A stretch of 42,985 bases of DNA. Source: Limnofasciculus baicalensis BBK-W-15. GTDB taxonomy: Bacteria; Cyanobacteriota; Cyanobacteriia; Cyanobacteriales; Coleofasciculaceae. The DNA is taken from contig NZ_JAMZMM010000008.1 of assembly GCF_024178385.1 (NCBI RefSeq), positions 1 through 42,985 of the forward strand, given 5' to 3'. The translations under genes were made by a program, and so were the position numbers. This document shows, piece by piece, positions 31,655 to 39,336 of this stretch; position 1 is the first letter of the stretch; each line of letters opens with the position of its first letter. The notes below the pieces were generated by a model. The model saw nothing but the letters and a program-made list of their open reading frames with translations, did no database searches and had not been told where the DNA came from.

Positions 31655-32281
31655 ATGCCATTCAGGGCTTACAAAACCATCAGTTTAGTCCTCAAAGAAT
31701 TTCAAATTACCTACACCGAATCTAATTTCATAGTAGAAACCGAGTTTCCTATCTCTGACTATTTCCGAGAAGATTTAGAATTTACAATGCGAGAAGGAGT
31801 GGTTGATAATTCTGAATTTGCCGTTTGCGAAAATTTGATTCATCCAATTCTCAAAGAAGTTTGGAAGCGCTACTATAGTAATTTTGTTCTATGGAGCCAT
31901 CAATCTCTCACTTACGATCAATATCTTTCAGGATTTCCTGAATATATTTTGGCTAAACGTTCCTCATTAGGAAAAGTTGTTTTTGAACAACCTTATTTTT
32001 TGTTAGTTGAAGCGAAACAAGATAACTTTGAAAATGGATGGGCACAATGTTTGGCGGAAATGATTGCGGCACAGCGACTGAATGAAAATCCAGAGCAAGA
32101 TGTCTTTGGGATTGTATCAAATGGGGATCGGTGGCAATTTGCCAAACTAAAATCTAATGTTTTTACTCGCAATCAAACGTTTTATACAATTCAAGAATTA
32201 GACAAACTTTTTGCGGCGATCAATTACGTGTTTCAACAGTGCGAATTGCTGCTGAATGCTGAAATTAGCGATCGCACTTAA
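31655..32281 (+). CDS. Putative PD-(D/E)XK-fold protein, copy B
   Basis: This 208-aa paralogue of 30398-31024 has the same length and the same key segments (LSGFPEYILAKRSSLG, LLVEAKQDNFENGWAQCLAE). It differs mostly in the N-terminal half (REGVVDNSEFAVCENLIHPI instead of QDGAADCSEYAICENMIYPV). TAGGAGG lies about six bases before the ATG, a better ribosome-binding site than copy A. The shared C-terminal halves suggest past gene conversion. It probably has the same unknown role as copy A. No membrane segment is visible. Confidence 0.65.
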   Translation: MPFRAYKTISLVLKEFQITYTESNFIVETEFPISDYFREDLEFTMREGVVDNSEFAVCENLIHPILKEVWKRYYSNFVLWSHQSLTYDQYLSGFPEYILAKRSSLGKVVFEQPYFLLVEAKQDNFENGWAQCLAEMIAAQRLNENPEQDVFGIVSNGDRWQFAKLKSNVFTRNQTFYTIQELDKLFAAINYVFQQCELLLNAEISDRT

Positions 32282-32350
32282 AGACGATCGCCCTTTCCCC
32301 ATCCTCAAATCATCTCAATAAAATACCTGACTTAAATTGGAGAATTTATT

Positions 32351-32608
32351 ATGCCATTCAGCGCTTATAAAACTATCGATGCCGTTGTCAAAGAATTTCA
32401 GATTACCTACACCAAATCTAACTTTATTATTGAAACAGAATTTCCTATCCCCGACTACTTTCGAGAAGATTTGGAAATCGTCATCCAGGATGGTGCAGCA
32501 GACTGTTCGGAATATGCCATTTGCGAAAATATGATTTATCCAGTTTTAAAGGAAATTTGGAAGCAATATCGTCGAAAATTTATCTTGTGGAGTCATAAAT
32601 CCTTGTAG
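32351..32608 (+). pseudogene. Truncated third copy of the PD-(D/E)XK-like gene
   Basis: This 85-codon fragment repeats the start of copy A: bases 32357-32604 are identical to 30404-30651 (248 bases). It then breaks off at AAATCCTT, and the stop TAG belongs to an intergenic repeat that begins at 32605. It lacks the putative active-site strand and Glu-Ala-Lys, so it should be inactive. The identity shows a recent duplication or gene conversion. Confidence 0.85.
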
Positions 32609-32693
32609 CTGCGGTTTTAACCGCTAACGCCAAATCAACAGGATTGAAACCCGCGCAGGCGGGTTTTGTCTGTGTAGCTGCGGTTTTAACCGC
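32605..32693. repeat. Duplicated hairpin repeat GTAGCTGCGGTTTTAACCGC
   Basis: The 20-bp palindromic unit GTAGCTGCGGTTTTAACCGC occurs at 32605-32624 and 32674-32693 (69-bp period). Between them lies a third hairpin, AAACCCGC-GCAG-GCGGGTTT (32647-32666), followed by TTGTC. It looks like an interspersed cyanobacterial repeat. The left end coincides exactly with the break in the truncated gene. Beyond it, to 32840, are only short direct repeats (GGTGCAAG at about 32704 and 32779; GCCACTGG). Confidence 0.75.
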
Positions 32694-32841
32694 CAGTTGA
32701 GAATGGTGCAAGTTATCAATTTTAACGGACTTAAGCTATTAGACAGTGCCTGATAGCCACTGGCGGTTTTTGCCACTGGTGCAAGATCTGAGTATGAAGG
32801 GGTTACATTTGGCGATGAATAAGAGTTACTGATTCTCCTAG

Positions 32842-32869
32842 CTGACGGGGTGACAAGCCGCCCCGTCAG
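32842..32869. terminator. Hairpin between defence island and argJ
   Basis: The 9-bp arms CTGACGGGG and CCCCGTCAG surround a 10-base loop. The hairpin lies 30 bases beyond the argJ stop, which is on the minus strand, and would act as its terminator or as a bidirectional one. No long T-run follows on either strand. Confidence 0.55.
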
Positions 32870-32898
32870 GTTTAGATCCGTAACAGCTTATCGCTACC

Positions 32899-34140
32899 TC
32901 AAGTAGTATATTCGGCGTTAATCTTCACGTAGTCATAGCTCAAGTCACAACCCCAAGCAATGCCTTTACCATTACCATTACCAACACTTACGGAGATTAA
33001 AACTGTATCATCCTTCAGATAAGCGCCTCCTGCGGCTTGCTTCATATAAGCACTCGCGGCACTACGATCGAATGGTAAGGGTTGACCATTTTCCATCATC
33101 AGGAAATCGCCTAACTGAATCCGCAAATTGGCTTGATCGAATTGTACACCAGCACGTCCTGCTGCTCCAGCAATTCTACCCCAATTAGGATCGCGACCAA
33201 ATATGGCAGATTTGACTAAAGATGAACCAACAATAGTTTTCGCAATTTGACGCGCTCCCTTATCATCAGGTGCGCCTGTAACTTGCACTTCAAGTAAACA
33301 AGTTGCCCCTTCCCCATCCCGTGCGATCGCTTTGGCTAAATGCTGGCAAACTGCTGTTAGCATTGCCTCTAACTTTTCGGCATTTGCGCCCATTTCCGTA
33401 ATCGCTGAGGTGCGAGACTGACCATTAGCCAGAGCAATTAGAGTATCGTTAGTACTAGTATCGCCATCTACAGTAATTTGATTAAAACTTTTATCTGCTG
33501 CCCGACTCAACATCTCTTGCCATAAAGAAGTCGAGACAACCGCATCGCAGGTAACAAAAGATAGCATCGTTGCCATATTAGGATGAATCATCCCCGATCC
33601 CTTAGCAATACCACCCACTCGCACCGGGCGATCGTCAATAATAGTTTCCAGAGCAATAGATTTGGTAACTAAATCCGTAGTCACAATCGCTTGCGCCGCA
33701 AGATCCGAACCAGTTTCCGATGCCGATTCTACCAATTTAGGAATACCCGCCAACAAAGGCTCCATCAGAATGCGGCGACCGATTACACCAGTGGAAGCAA
33801 GTAAAATAGAGTCTGGGGAAATTTGCAATGCTTCAGCCAAAGCCTTCGCACTAGTCAAAGCATCTTGCCAACCTTGTTCGCCTGTCGCCGCATTAGCTTG
33901 CCCAGCATTCACCAGAATCGCACGGGCACTAGCTTTCTTTTGCAACCGTTCTCGGCAATAATCTACACAAGCAGCACGAACGTAACTAGTTGTAAAGACA
34001 CCAGCCGCGATCGCATCCACATCTGAGACAATCAAAGCTAAATCCGGAAGTCCTGAAGGCTTCAATCCAGCGGTAATTCCTGCTGCTCGATATCCTTTAG
34101 GAGCGGTAACGCCACCTGTAATTTCCCGCCAATCTGACAT
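32899..34140 (-). CDS. argJ: ArgJ: glutamate N-acetyltransferase / amino-acid acetyltransferase
   Basis: This 413-aa bifunctional enzyme of arginine biosynthesis moves acetyl from N-acetylornithine to glutamate and can also make N-acetylglutamate from acetyl-CoA. Landmarks are ITGGVTAPKGYRAAGI at the start, ILVNAGQANAATGEQG, and the autocleavage site KGSGMIHPNMATMLSFVTCD, where the Thr becomes the nucleophile of the beta chain. DGDTSTNDTLIALANG and GRDPNWGRIAGAAGRAGV follow. I chose the ATG at 34140 because GGGAGG lies just upstream; 34170 would read into a mobile-element remnant. The leader is occupied by a decayed tnpB element whose end lies about 11 bases from the start codon. Confidence 0.95.
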   Translation of the reverse strand: MSDWREITGGVTAPKGYRAAGITAGLKPSGLPDLALIVSDVDAIAAGVFTTSYVRAACVDYCRERLQKKASARAILVNAGQANAATGEQGWQDALTSAKALAEALQISPDSILLASTGVIGRRILMEPLLAGIPKLVESASETGSDLAAQAIVTTDLVTKSIALETIIDDRPVRVGGIAKGSGMIHPNMATMLSFVTCDAVVSTSLWQEMLSRAADKSFNQITVDGDTSTNDTLIALANGQSRTSAITEMGANAEKLEAMLTAVCQHLAKAIARDGEGATCLLEVQVTGAPDDKGARQIAKTIVGSSLVKSAIFGRDPNWGRIAGAAGRAGVQFDQANLRIQLGDFLMMENGQPLPFDRSAASAYMKQAAGGAYLKDDTVLISVSVGNGNGKGIAWGCDLSYDYVKINAEYTT

Positions 34141-34151
34141 TATTCCTCCCT

Positions 34152-34495
34152 TGACACTCCCCGGTCTCAAGACAAGGGGAGTCTTATATTATCACGGCTG
34201 CAATTCATTCTGCAACTGCCAGTGGCTCAAGCCAAGCTCCGCTAATATCCCCAGAGTAAAGTCATGGGGTTTTTAGACTATTTTGTACACCGCGCAATTA
34301 AATACCTTGTTAGATTCTCCACAGATCTACTCAATTACTGCCTGAGTATCCTTGTTTGCGTGGCTTAAAACTTCCTGGCAGCCAAACAATAAAATCACCT
34401 CCTTTAATGTCAGCTATTATACCATTGATATGGGGTTTTTAAACCTCACTGGTTTCCATCCCCCGGATGCGATCGCGGGGGCTTTCAACCTCGTC
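34152..34495 (-). mobile_element. Decayed IS200/IS605-like (tnpB) element upstream of argJ
   Basis: On the minus strand this stretch has a 5' hairpin (CCCCCG at 34460-34465 pairing with CGGGGG at 34476-34481), an extended -10 (TGGTATAAT near 34416-34424), a ribosome-binding site (AAAGGAGG), a broken tnpB start, and a 3' hairpin (ACTCCCC 34156-34162 with GGGGAGT 34176-34182) ending in GGGGAGTGTCAA. That ending resembles right ends of cyanobacterial IS605-type elements. Boundaries are approximate. The body of tnpB is deleted. Confidence 0.55.
34273..34398 (-). pseudogene. tnpB N-terminal remnant
   Basis: The minus-strand frame reads LLFGCQEVLSHANKDTQAVI-E, a TAG stop, then ICGESNKVFNCAVYKIV and a TAA stop. 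This is very like the N-terminus of a cyanobacterial TnpB group (FGCQQVL near the start, then an ESNKLYNCALY-type segment), recalled from memory. The in-frame TAG and loss of all downstream domains show it is dead. It follows AAAGGAGG at a natural distance. Confidence 0.6.
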
Positions 34496-34523
34496 TCTTG
34501 TAAGTTCTTAACTCCTCAAAACT

Positions 34524-35072
34524 CTAGACATTGCCAAATGTCGGAATCACACTAATGCTAGGGCGAGCAAAACTGGGCAATTCAATGCGAGTGATATTGC
34601 GGTTTCTCACAGCAAGTCGATAGCTGACACTTTGCAACTCGGCGTGGAGTTGGCGATTTTCCCGCTGTAACATTGCCACTTTCTCGCGGACAGGTGCCAT
34701 CCGTTCGGCAAATTTCTGACGGTAAATCTGAGGTAGTTCCTGGACTACTTGCTCTAACATACGGGAACGGTCAGTTAATTCCTGAACCGATTGCCGCAAT
34801 TGATAAATTTCCTGATCCCGACTAGCAATCTGGTCTTGGTAAAACTTGACCTGTTGCTCAACATCTTGCAATTGTTCTCGCAAGAGTCGCATCTGAGCCT
34901 GGTGACGCTCAGAAACCTCTGGTGGAGGAGTAAAGTTGGCATTCCCCTTAACCAAGCGAAATAGTTCTTGAGAGAGCTGCTGCACGAGCTGATCTCTCAG
35001 ATGCAAATCTTCTCGCAGACGGGAAACTTCAGTTTGTAGGGTTTTTAAGGTTGGGGCTTCACTCTGGCTCAC
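34524..35072 (-). CDS. Coiled-coil protein of the cyanobacterial Npun_F5560 type
   Basis: This 182-aa protein is almost entirely heptad-patterned. LKTLQTEVSRLREDLHLRDQ starts the first coil. HQAQMRLLREQLQDVEQQVK, IASRDQEIYQLRQSVQELTD and AMLQRENRQLHAELQSVSYR continue it. The last 30 residues are Pro/Ser/Ile-rich and not helical. I recall the Npun_F5560 family name for such proteins in cyanobacteria, but its function is unknown. It could be a scaffold or a septum or chromosome associated coiled-coil protein. The start is a GTG with no clear ribosome-binding site. No signal peptide or membrane helix is visible. It is upstream of argJ on the same strand but separated by the mobile-element remnant, so a shared transcript is unlikely. 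Confidence 0.75.
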   Translation of the reverse strand: MSQSEAPTLKTLQTEVSRLREDLHLRDQLVQQLSQELFRLVKGNANFTPPPEVSERHQAQMRLLREQLQDVEQQVKFYQDQIASRDQEIYQLRQSVQELTDRSRMLEQVVQELPQIYRQKFAERMAPVREKVAMLQRENRQLHAELQSVSYRLAVRNRNITRIELPSFARPSISVIPTFGNV

Positions 35073-35596
35073 GATCGCTTACAGCTCCGAATATATAGTA
35101 TGTATTGGATTTCCAATGGCACAAGACGAGGGGCAGGGTTAATCTCATCACATTGCCAGGGGGTATGGATTACACTACTATATCTTCTCCTCTGGGAATC
35201 GTACTGGCAACTTTTGTCATCTGTGGCTTAATTCGATCCGACTGCTCAATTACAGATCTACATAAATTGACTTTTTTGTCAATTATCCTTATCGATCGTC
35301 AGCTAAAAATTAGTTGTTTGAAGTATAACTTGTAGTACGCCAATCTTTTGCCCCCTGCTACTTGAACCTAAGCCTAGACTGGCTTTCAATTCGGTGATTG
35401 GCAATTTTTTAAAAATGGTCATAAAAAACCAGTTTATAAATATTTTTCTAATTTGGAGATCGTACTACGTTCCTGCCACAACGTCAATACTATGGTTAGA
35501 GGTGCTTAACGTTAATTAACATTGTCAGGAAATCGAGATGTACTTGAATAATTTAAAAGCCAAACTCGGAAATACGAAATTTTACTTATATATATA

Positions 35597-35709
35597 GGAG
35601 GAAACTCCCATCCCGTTGGAGTGGAGTCTGGTAATGGTAGGTGAAGTGCCAGAGAAACCAGATAAACTGGAGAAACCAGGTTTCTTTGGGAAACCCAGTT
35701 TCTTTTGGG
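35597..35709 (+). ncRNA. Candidate small RNA or pgm leader with GGAG-GAAA-CTCC hairpin
   Basis: The gap 35073-35800 holds no convincing gene. Within it, a TATATATAT -10-like stretch ends at about 35596. It is followed by the hairpin GGAG-GAAA-CTCC (35597-35608), a G-rich unpaired stretch, and a large terminator-like hairpin (35671-35705) with TTTCTTTT. The layout of a roughly 110-base transcript fits a Yfr2-like cyanobacterial small RNA, but I could not verify the family. It may instead be the leader of the phosphohexomutase gene. Confidence 0.35.
35671..35705. repeat. AGAAACC-family hairpin repeat, variant copy
   Basis: AGAAACCAGGTTTCTTTGGG is followed by AAACCCAGTTTCTT. This is a variant of the interspersed hairpin found also at 17349-17363 (half), 38991-39023 and 41514-41546. 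It lies 96 bases before the phosphohexomutase start. Confidence 0.75.
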
Positions 35710-35800
35710 TACTCGATCGAGATGAAAACGGCTATAGCTCCTCAGTGCGATCGCGATTTCAACTAAAATTAAGGGAAATTGAGATCCAGAAATAGCCTAA

Positions 35801-37234
35801 ATGAGTTCAGTAAAGAGTGGAACCCAGATTAAATTCGGTACAGATGGCTGGCGGGGAATTATCGCCGATGACTTTACCTTTGCCAACGTCTGTAAAGTCA
35901 CCCGTGCGATCGCAAGTTACCTAGAAACCGCCTACAGCAAAGATCGCCCTGTCCTAATTGGCTACGATCCTCGCTTCCTGGCAGATCAATTTGCCCAAAC
36001 TGCTGCCCAAATCCTGGCAGACTTAGGCTGGACAGTAAAAATCGTAGACCGAGATTGCCCCACCCCCGTTATCGCCTATAACGCCCGTTTGCTTAACTCA
36101 GCCGGGGCGCTGATGTTTACCGCATCTCACAATCCTGCCCCCTATTGCGGAATTAAATATATCCCCGATTACGCCGGACCTGCTACTCCAGAAATTACTG
36201 ATACCATTGTCGCTAATATCGAAGGAGCCAGTAACGAACCACCAACGGGGAAAAATAAGGATAAAATTTCTACCTTTGACCCTAAACCAGAATATCTGAA
36301 ATTCATTTACACCTTATTAGATGTAGAAAGGATTCGCAGTGCCCATCTAAAAGTGAAATACGATGCTCTCTATTCCACCTCTCGCGGCTATTTAGATGTA
36401 GTTCTCGATTATTGCGGTTGCCAAACGGAAACCTTTAATGCCACTCGCGATGTTCTCTTTGGTGGGGGAATGCCCGAACCCAAAGCAGAACAATTAGTAG
36501 GATTAGTTGCAGCAGTCAAAAACGATCGCGCGGATATCGGTTTAGCCACTGATGGCGATGCGGATCGTTTCGGTGTAGTAGACGAACAAGGAAATGTCCT
36601 CACTCCCAATACTATACTTCTATTACTAGCCCGTCACCTAATTAAAAATAAAGGTAAAACAGGTGCAATTGTCCGAACAGTAGCCACTACTCACTTATTA
36701 GATAACTTTGCCAATAAATACGGTTTGGAAATCTACGAAACTGCCGTCGGATTTAAGTATATCGGCGAGAAAATGCGGGAAATAGATGTCCTGATTGGCG
36801 GTGAAGAATCTGGCGGATTGAGCATTATCGGACATATTCCCGAAAAAGATGGGATTTTAGCCGATATGCTGGTGGCTGAAGCCATTGCCTACGAAGGGAA
36901 ACCTTTGAGTCAATTAGTGGAAGAAGCGATCGCAGAAGCTGATGGTCCACTGTATAATCAGCGTCTGGACTTACATCTGGACGATCCTCATAAAGCTGCT
37001 GTTCTCGATTTCTGTACTAAAACTCCCCCTACTGAGGTAGCCGGAATTAAAGTCAAAGAAGTTGGTCGCAAAGATGGCATTAAACTCTATTTAGAAGAAG
37101 GTAGTTGGGTTTTACTTCGTCCATCAGGTACTGAGCCTCTGATGCGCGTATACCTGGAAACTAATTCTATTGAAAAGCAAGGAAAAATTGCGACAGCAAT
37201 GGAAACAATGATTGCTAAGATGGAACCAGTTTAA
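35801..37234 (+). CDS. Phosphoglucomutase/phosphomannomutase family protein
   Basis: This 477-aa enzyme belongs to the alpha-D-phosphohexomutase superfamily. It begins IKFGTDGWRGIIADDF. It has the phosphoserine loop MFTASHNPAPYCGIKY (about 106-121), the metal loop TDGDADRFGVVDE (about 250-262), the sugar-binding EESGGLSIIGHIPEKDG (about 334-350) and the C-terminal phosphate loop RPSGTEPLMRVYLE. All four active-site elements are present, so it should be active on glucose-, mannose- or glucosamine-phosphate. The length and the GTDGWRG opening suggest the cyanobacterial phosphoglucomutase/phosphomannomutase group rather than classic Pgm. It is cytoplasmic. It stands alone, with a possible small-RNA or leader structure upstream. 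Confidence 0.92.
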   Translation: MSSVKSGTQIKFGTDGWRGIIADDFTFANVCKVTRAIASYLETAYSKDRPVLIGYDPRFLADQFAQTAAQILADLGWTVKIVDRDCPTPVIAYNARLLNSAGALMFTASHNPAPYCGIKYIPDYAGPATPEITDTIVANIEGASNEPPTGKNKDKISTFDPKPEYLKFIYTLLDVERIRSAHLKVKYDALYSTSRGYLDVVLDYCGCQTETFNATRDVLFGGGMPEPKAEQLVGLVAAVKNDRADIGLATDGDADRFGVVDEQGNVLTPNTILLLLARHLIKNKGKTGAIVRTVATTHLLDNFANKYGLEIYETAVGFKYIGEKMREIDVLIGGEESGGLSIIGHIPEKDGILADMLVAEAIAYEGKPLSQLVEEAIAEADGPLYNQRLDLHLDDPHKAAVLDFCTKTPPTEVAGIKVKEVGRKDGIKLYLEEGSWVLLRPSGTEPLMRVYLETNSIEKQGKIATAMETMIAKMEPV

Positions 37235-37359
37235 TTGAGATTTTGGTTGTTGGTTATTTGTTGTTGGTTGTTTGCTAGAAATAGCCAACAACAATCTTGC
37301 CATCTGCTCTATAGAAATCCTAAATAGGTTGTCATATTTTCAAGTTCAGAAGTTTTGCT

Positions 37360-37649
37360 GTGAAAAATGCTAACCACGGCTGGTATCCAGATATTGTTGG
37401 TCTTGGAAAACATTATCGTATCTGGACTTGTGACGAGGTTATTGATGTTGTTAGTTGTACAGAACCAATTATTGAACTTCTAAAATAGAAATGGTACAGG
37501 ATAATGGAGGAAGAATAACTAAAATTTTATGTCAGTTGCCCAAGCCAGGAGACTATCAAGTTATTATGTTCAGTATAGAAGAGAAAAATAACCATCTTCG
37601 TCAGGAAAAGATTCCGATTGGTCAAATTAGATTTCATTATGGGCAGTAG
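37360..37649 (+). pseudogene. Candidate frameshifted gene remnant
   Basis: Two short frames lie end to end. A GTG-started 42-codon frame (37360-37488) contains NHGWYPDIVGLGKHYRIWTC. A 52-codon frame (37491-37649) begins MVQDNGGRITKILCQLPKPG and ends IPIGQIRFHYGQ. They are in different frames and separated by two bases. Read together they look like one small domain broken by a frameshift. I do not recognise the family. Otherwise the gap 37235-37659 holds only TTGTTGG repeats after the phosphohexomutase stop. Confidence 0.35.
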
Positions 37650-37659
37650 CAGATTATCT

Positions 37660-37908
37660 ATGAAAGTATTTACTAATTTATTGAGTGCAATAATTGTGGC
37701 AGGGTGGATTTCTGCGATCGCAATTCTCTCTGTACAAAACTATACCGCAGTCTCAGTAAAGTTTCTGAGCTTTGAGTCCATTGAAATGCCTGTGGGGATT
37801 GTTTTGGGGTTTGCTGTGGGGGTAGGATTGATAGGCGGTGCGATCGCTCCTTTATTATGGCAAGTTACAGGACTTGAGGGAGAGTCTTATGATGAAGAGG
37901 AGGATTAG
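37660..37908 (+). CDS. LapA-domain (DUF1049-like) small membrane protein
   Basis: This 82-aa protein has two membrane helices: LLSAIIVAGWISAIAILSV and VGIVLGFAVGVGLIGGAIA. Between them lies the LapA-like connector VQNYTAVSVKFLSFESIEMP, and the tail is acidic (GESYDEEED). This is the arrangement of LapA-type inner-membrane proteins, related in E. coli to regulation of lipopolysaccharide assembly. The role in cyanobacteria is not established. The frame is open to a TTG at 37618 and an ATG at 37639; I chose the ATG at 37660 because the first helix then starts at the usual distance. No strong ribosome-binding site helps. Confidence 0.75.
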   Translation: MKVFTNLLSAIIVAGWISAIAILSVQNYTAVSVKFLSFESIEMPVGIVLGFAVGVGLIGGAIAPLLWQVTGLEGESYDEEED

Positions 37909-38007
37909 GCTATTCTTTGTTTATTCCCTTCGTTTTCATAAACCACTAAGACACTAAGACACCAAGAAGGGGAAGAAATAGATAATCTTTTAGGCAAAGG
38001 AATGTTA

Positions 38008-38469
38008 TTATTTTGGTAGCGCGATCGCATTTAAATCAAAATTGCCAAATGGTGTAAGCTGGGCATAACGTCCACTATCATTTGAGTGGGTGAGTTCTAG
38101 ATTTAGATAGCTCGGTGGTAAATAGGGCAAACGTTCCGCCCATTCGATTGCGACTATTCCTAGTGGGGTTTCTATTCCTTCCCAGTAGGTTTCTACGTTT
38201 AATCCTTCTACTTCTCCTGATTCCAGACGATACAAGTCTAAGTGATAAAGGGGGATTCGTCCTTCTGGATACTCGTTAATTAATGTAAAGGTGGGACTAA
38301 CTATTGGCTCTATGATTCCCAATCCCTCTCCAATTCCTTGTACTAGGGTGGTTTTGCCAGTACCCAAATCTCCTGAAAGTAGGATAGTGCTTCCAGGAGG
38401 AAGGAATTCTCCCAGCTTTACACCTAGGGATTTCGTTGCTTCGGCGTTGGGAAGAAAGATTTTGGTCAT
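38008..38469 (-). CDS. tsaE: TsaE: tRNA threonylcarbamoyladenosine biosynthesis ATPase
   Basis: This 153-aa ATPase acts with TsaB and TsaD in making the t6A base at position 37 of ANN-decoding tRNAs. The P-loop GDLGTGKTTLVQGIGEGLGI (about 34-53) is followed by the family signature VSPTFTLINEYPEG. LYHLDLYRLESGEVEG and IVAIEWAERLPYLPP follow. All are as in TsaE. The length is normal. The start is the first ATG (38469). The 3' end overlaps a region with a GCGATCGC HIP1 site. tsaB and tsaD are not in this window. Confidence 0.93.
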   Translation of the reverse strand: MTKIFLPNAEATKSLGVKLGEFLPPGSTILLSGDLGTGKTTLVQGIGEGLGIIEPIVSPTFTLINEYPEGRIPLYHLDLYRLESGEVEGLNVETYWEGIETPLGIVAIEWAERLPYLPPSYLNLELTHSNDSGRYAQLTPFGNFDLNAIALPK

Positions 38470-38607
38470 TACTCGAAAAGATTAAGAAAATATAAATTAT
38501 AACTGATTAATAACATTCGTTAAGTATCTTGTCCAAAATGAGAAAATTAAACAGTAATGCGCTTAGAATGATCCCAAAGATAAAATTCTGCGATACAGGA
38601 GGGAGCC

Positions 38608-38973
38608 ATGGTTTCCTACGCGGTAAATAGAAGACATCTGACGGTCAATCCAGGTGACATCATTGCCAAACAACCTCAAACTATTGAGGAAAAAGCCAAG
38701 CAGATTGCAGTAGATGCACCTGATATTACAGGCGATCGTATTAAAGTTCCAACTTATTTCGTTGTCGAATACCCAAATGGTGAAACGAAAGCTTTGCACC
38801 ATGTCAGGGATGCTAAACAAATTTCCGATGTGATTCGCCAAATGCACTTTGAGGAAGAAGAAGAAGTAACTTCAGGTGCGCGAGAAATACAACATGAGTT
38901 AAACCTGACAGGTTTGATCTTCATCTTGGCATGTTTCTTAATCACAAGTATCGTACTAGTTGGGATTTTTTAG
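38608..38973 (+). CDS. Small C-terminally anchored membrane protein, unknown function
   Basis: This 121-aa protein has a soluble acidic N-terminal part and a single C-terminal helix, NLTGLIFILACFLITSIVLV. It therefore looks tail-anchored. A preceding segment (MHFEEEEEVTSGAREIQHEL) is strongly acidic. I do not recognise the family. GGAGGGAGCC lies directly upstream of the ATG at 38608, a strong ribosome-binding site, so it is very likely real. A palindromic repeat 18 bases after the stop may serve as its terminator. Confidence 0.75.
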   Translation: MVSYAVNRRHLTVNPGDIIAKQPQTIEEKAKQIAVDAPDITGDRIKVPTYFVVEYPNGETKALHHVRDAKQISDVIRQMHFEEEEEVTSGAREIQHELNLTGLIFILACFLITSIVLVGIF

Positions 38974-38990
38974 ATTCCTTAGTACACCCC

Positions 38991-39023
38991 AGAAACCCGG
39001 TTTCTTTGAGAAACCGGGTTTCT
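38991..39023. repeat. AGAAACCCGGTTTCT hairpin repeat
   Basis: AGAAACCCGGTTTCTTT and AGAAACCGGGTTTCT form nested palindromes, 18 bases after a stop codon. A near-identical element follows psbU at 41514-41546. They probably act as mRNA 3' hairpins. The rest of the gap 39024-39466 holds a HIP1 site, the direct repeat described below and the leader of the PEP-CTERM gene. Confidence 0.8.
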
Positions 39024-39336
39024 CTGTACCTCACATACCTGAAAATTGCTGTAACTAAGTCCAGAAGAAGGGGGATTCCTGACGTTGTTACCCGCGCTGC
39101 TTCCTCCTCGCGTTGGACTAACACATAGCTCTCGAAGGGCGCGATCGCATAACGTGCCCTATCCATTCACTTTTCGGAGCAAGTACCTGACAGAGCGATG
39201 CTTCCAGAGATAAGGATATTAAATTACAACGTATCATTTAGACATACAAGCGACACGATAACTCCGTGTTATCAACAGCTATTTACCAGCTTTTATAAAG
39301 TTTCTGTGAAGTTAAACCCCTTTTCAGCCAACATTC

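Noticed and set aside
32337-32534. 65-codon frame overlapping the truncated nuclease-like copy
   Set aside because: It is the out-of-frame reading of the duplicated segment; the same reading exists opposite copy A without meaning.
32621-32654. GGATTGAAAC after ATCAACA, resembling the 3' end of cyanobacterial CRISPR repeats
   Set aside because: It occurs once, has no spacer-repeat periodicity, and belongs to a hairpin (AAACCCGC-GCAG-GCGGGTTT) of an interspersed repeat.
35105-35335. 76-codon forward frame in the gap before the phosphohexomutase gene
   Set aside because: No ribosome-binding site, no family feature, and composition like its non-coding surroundings.
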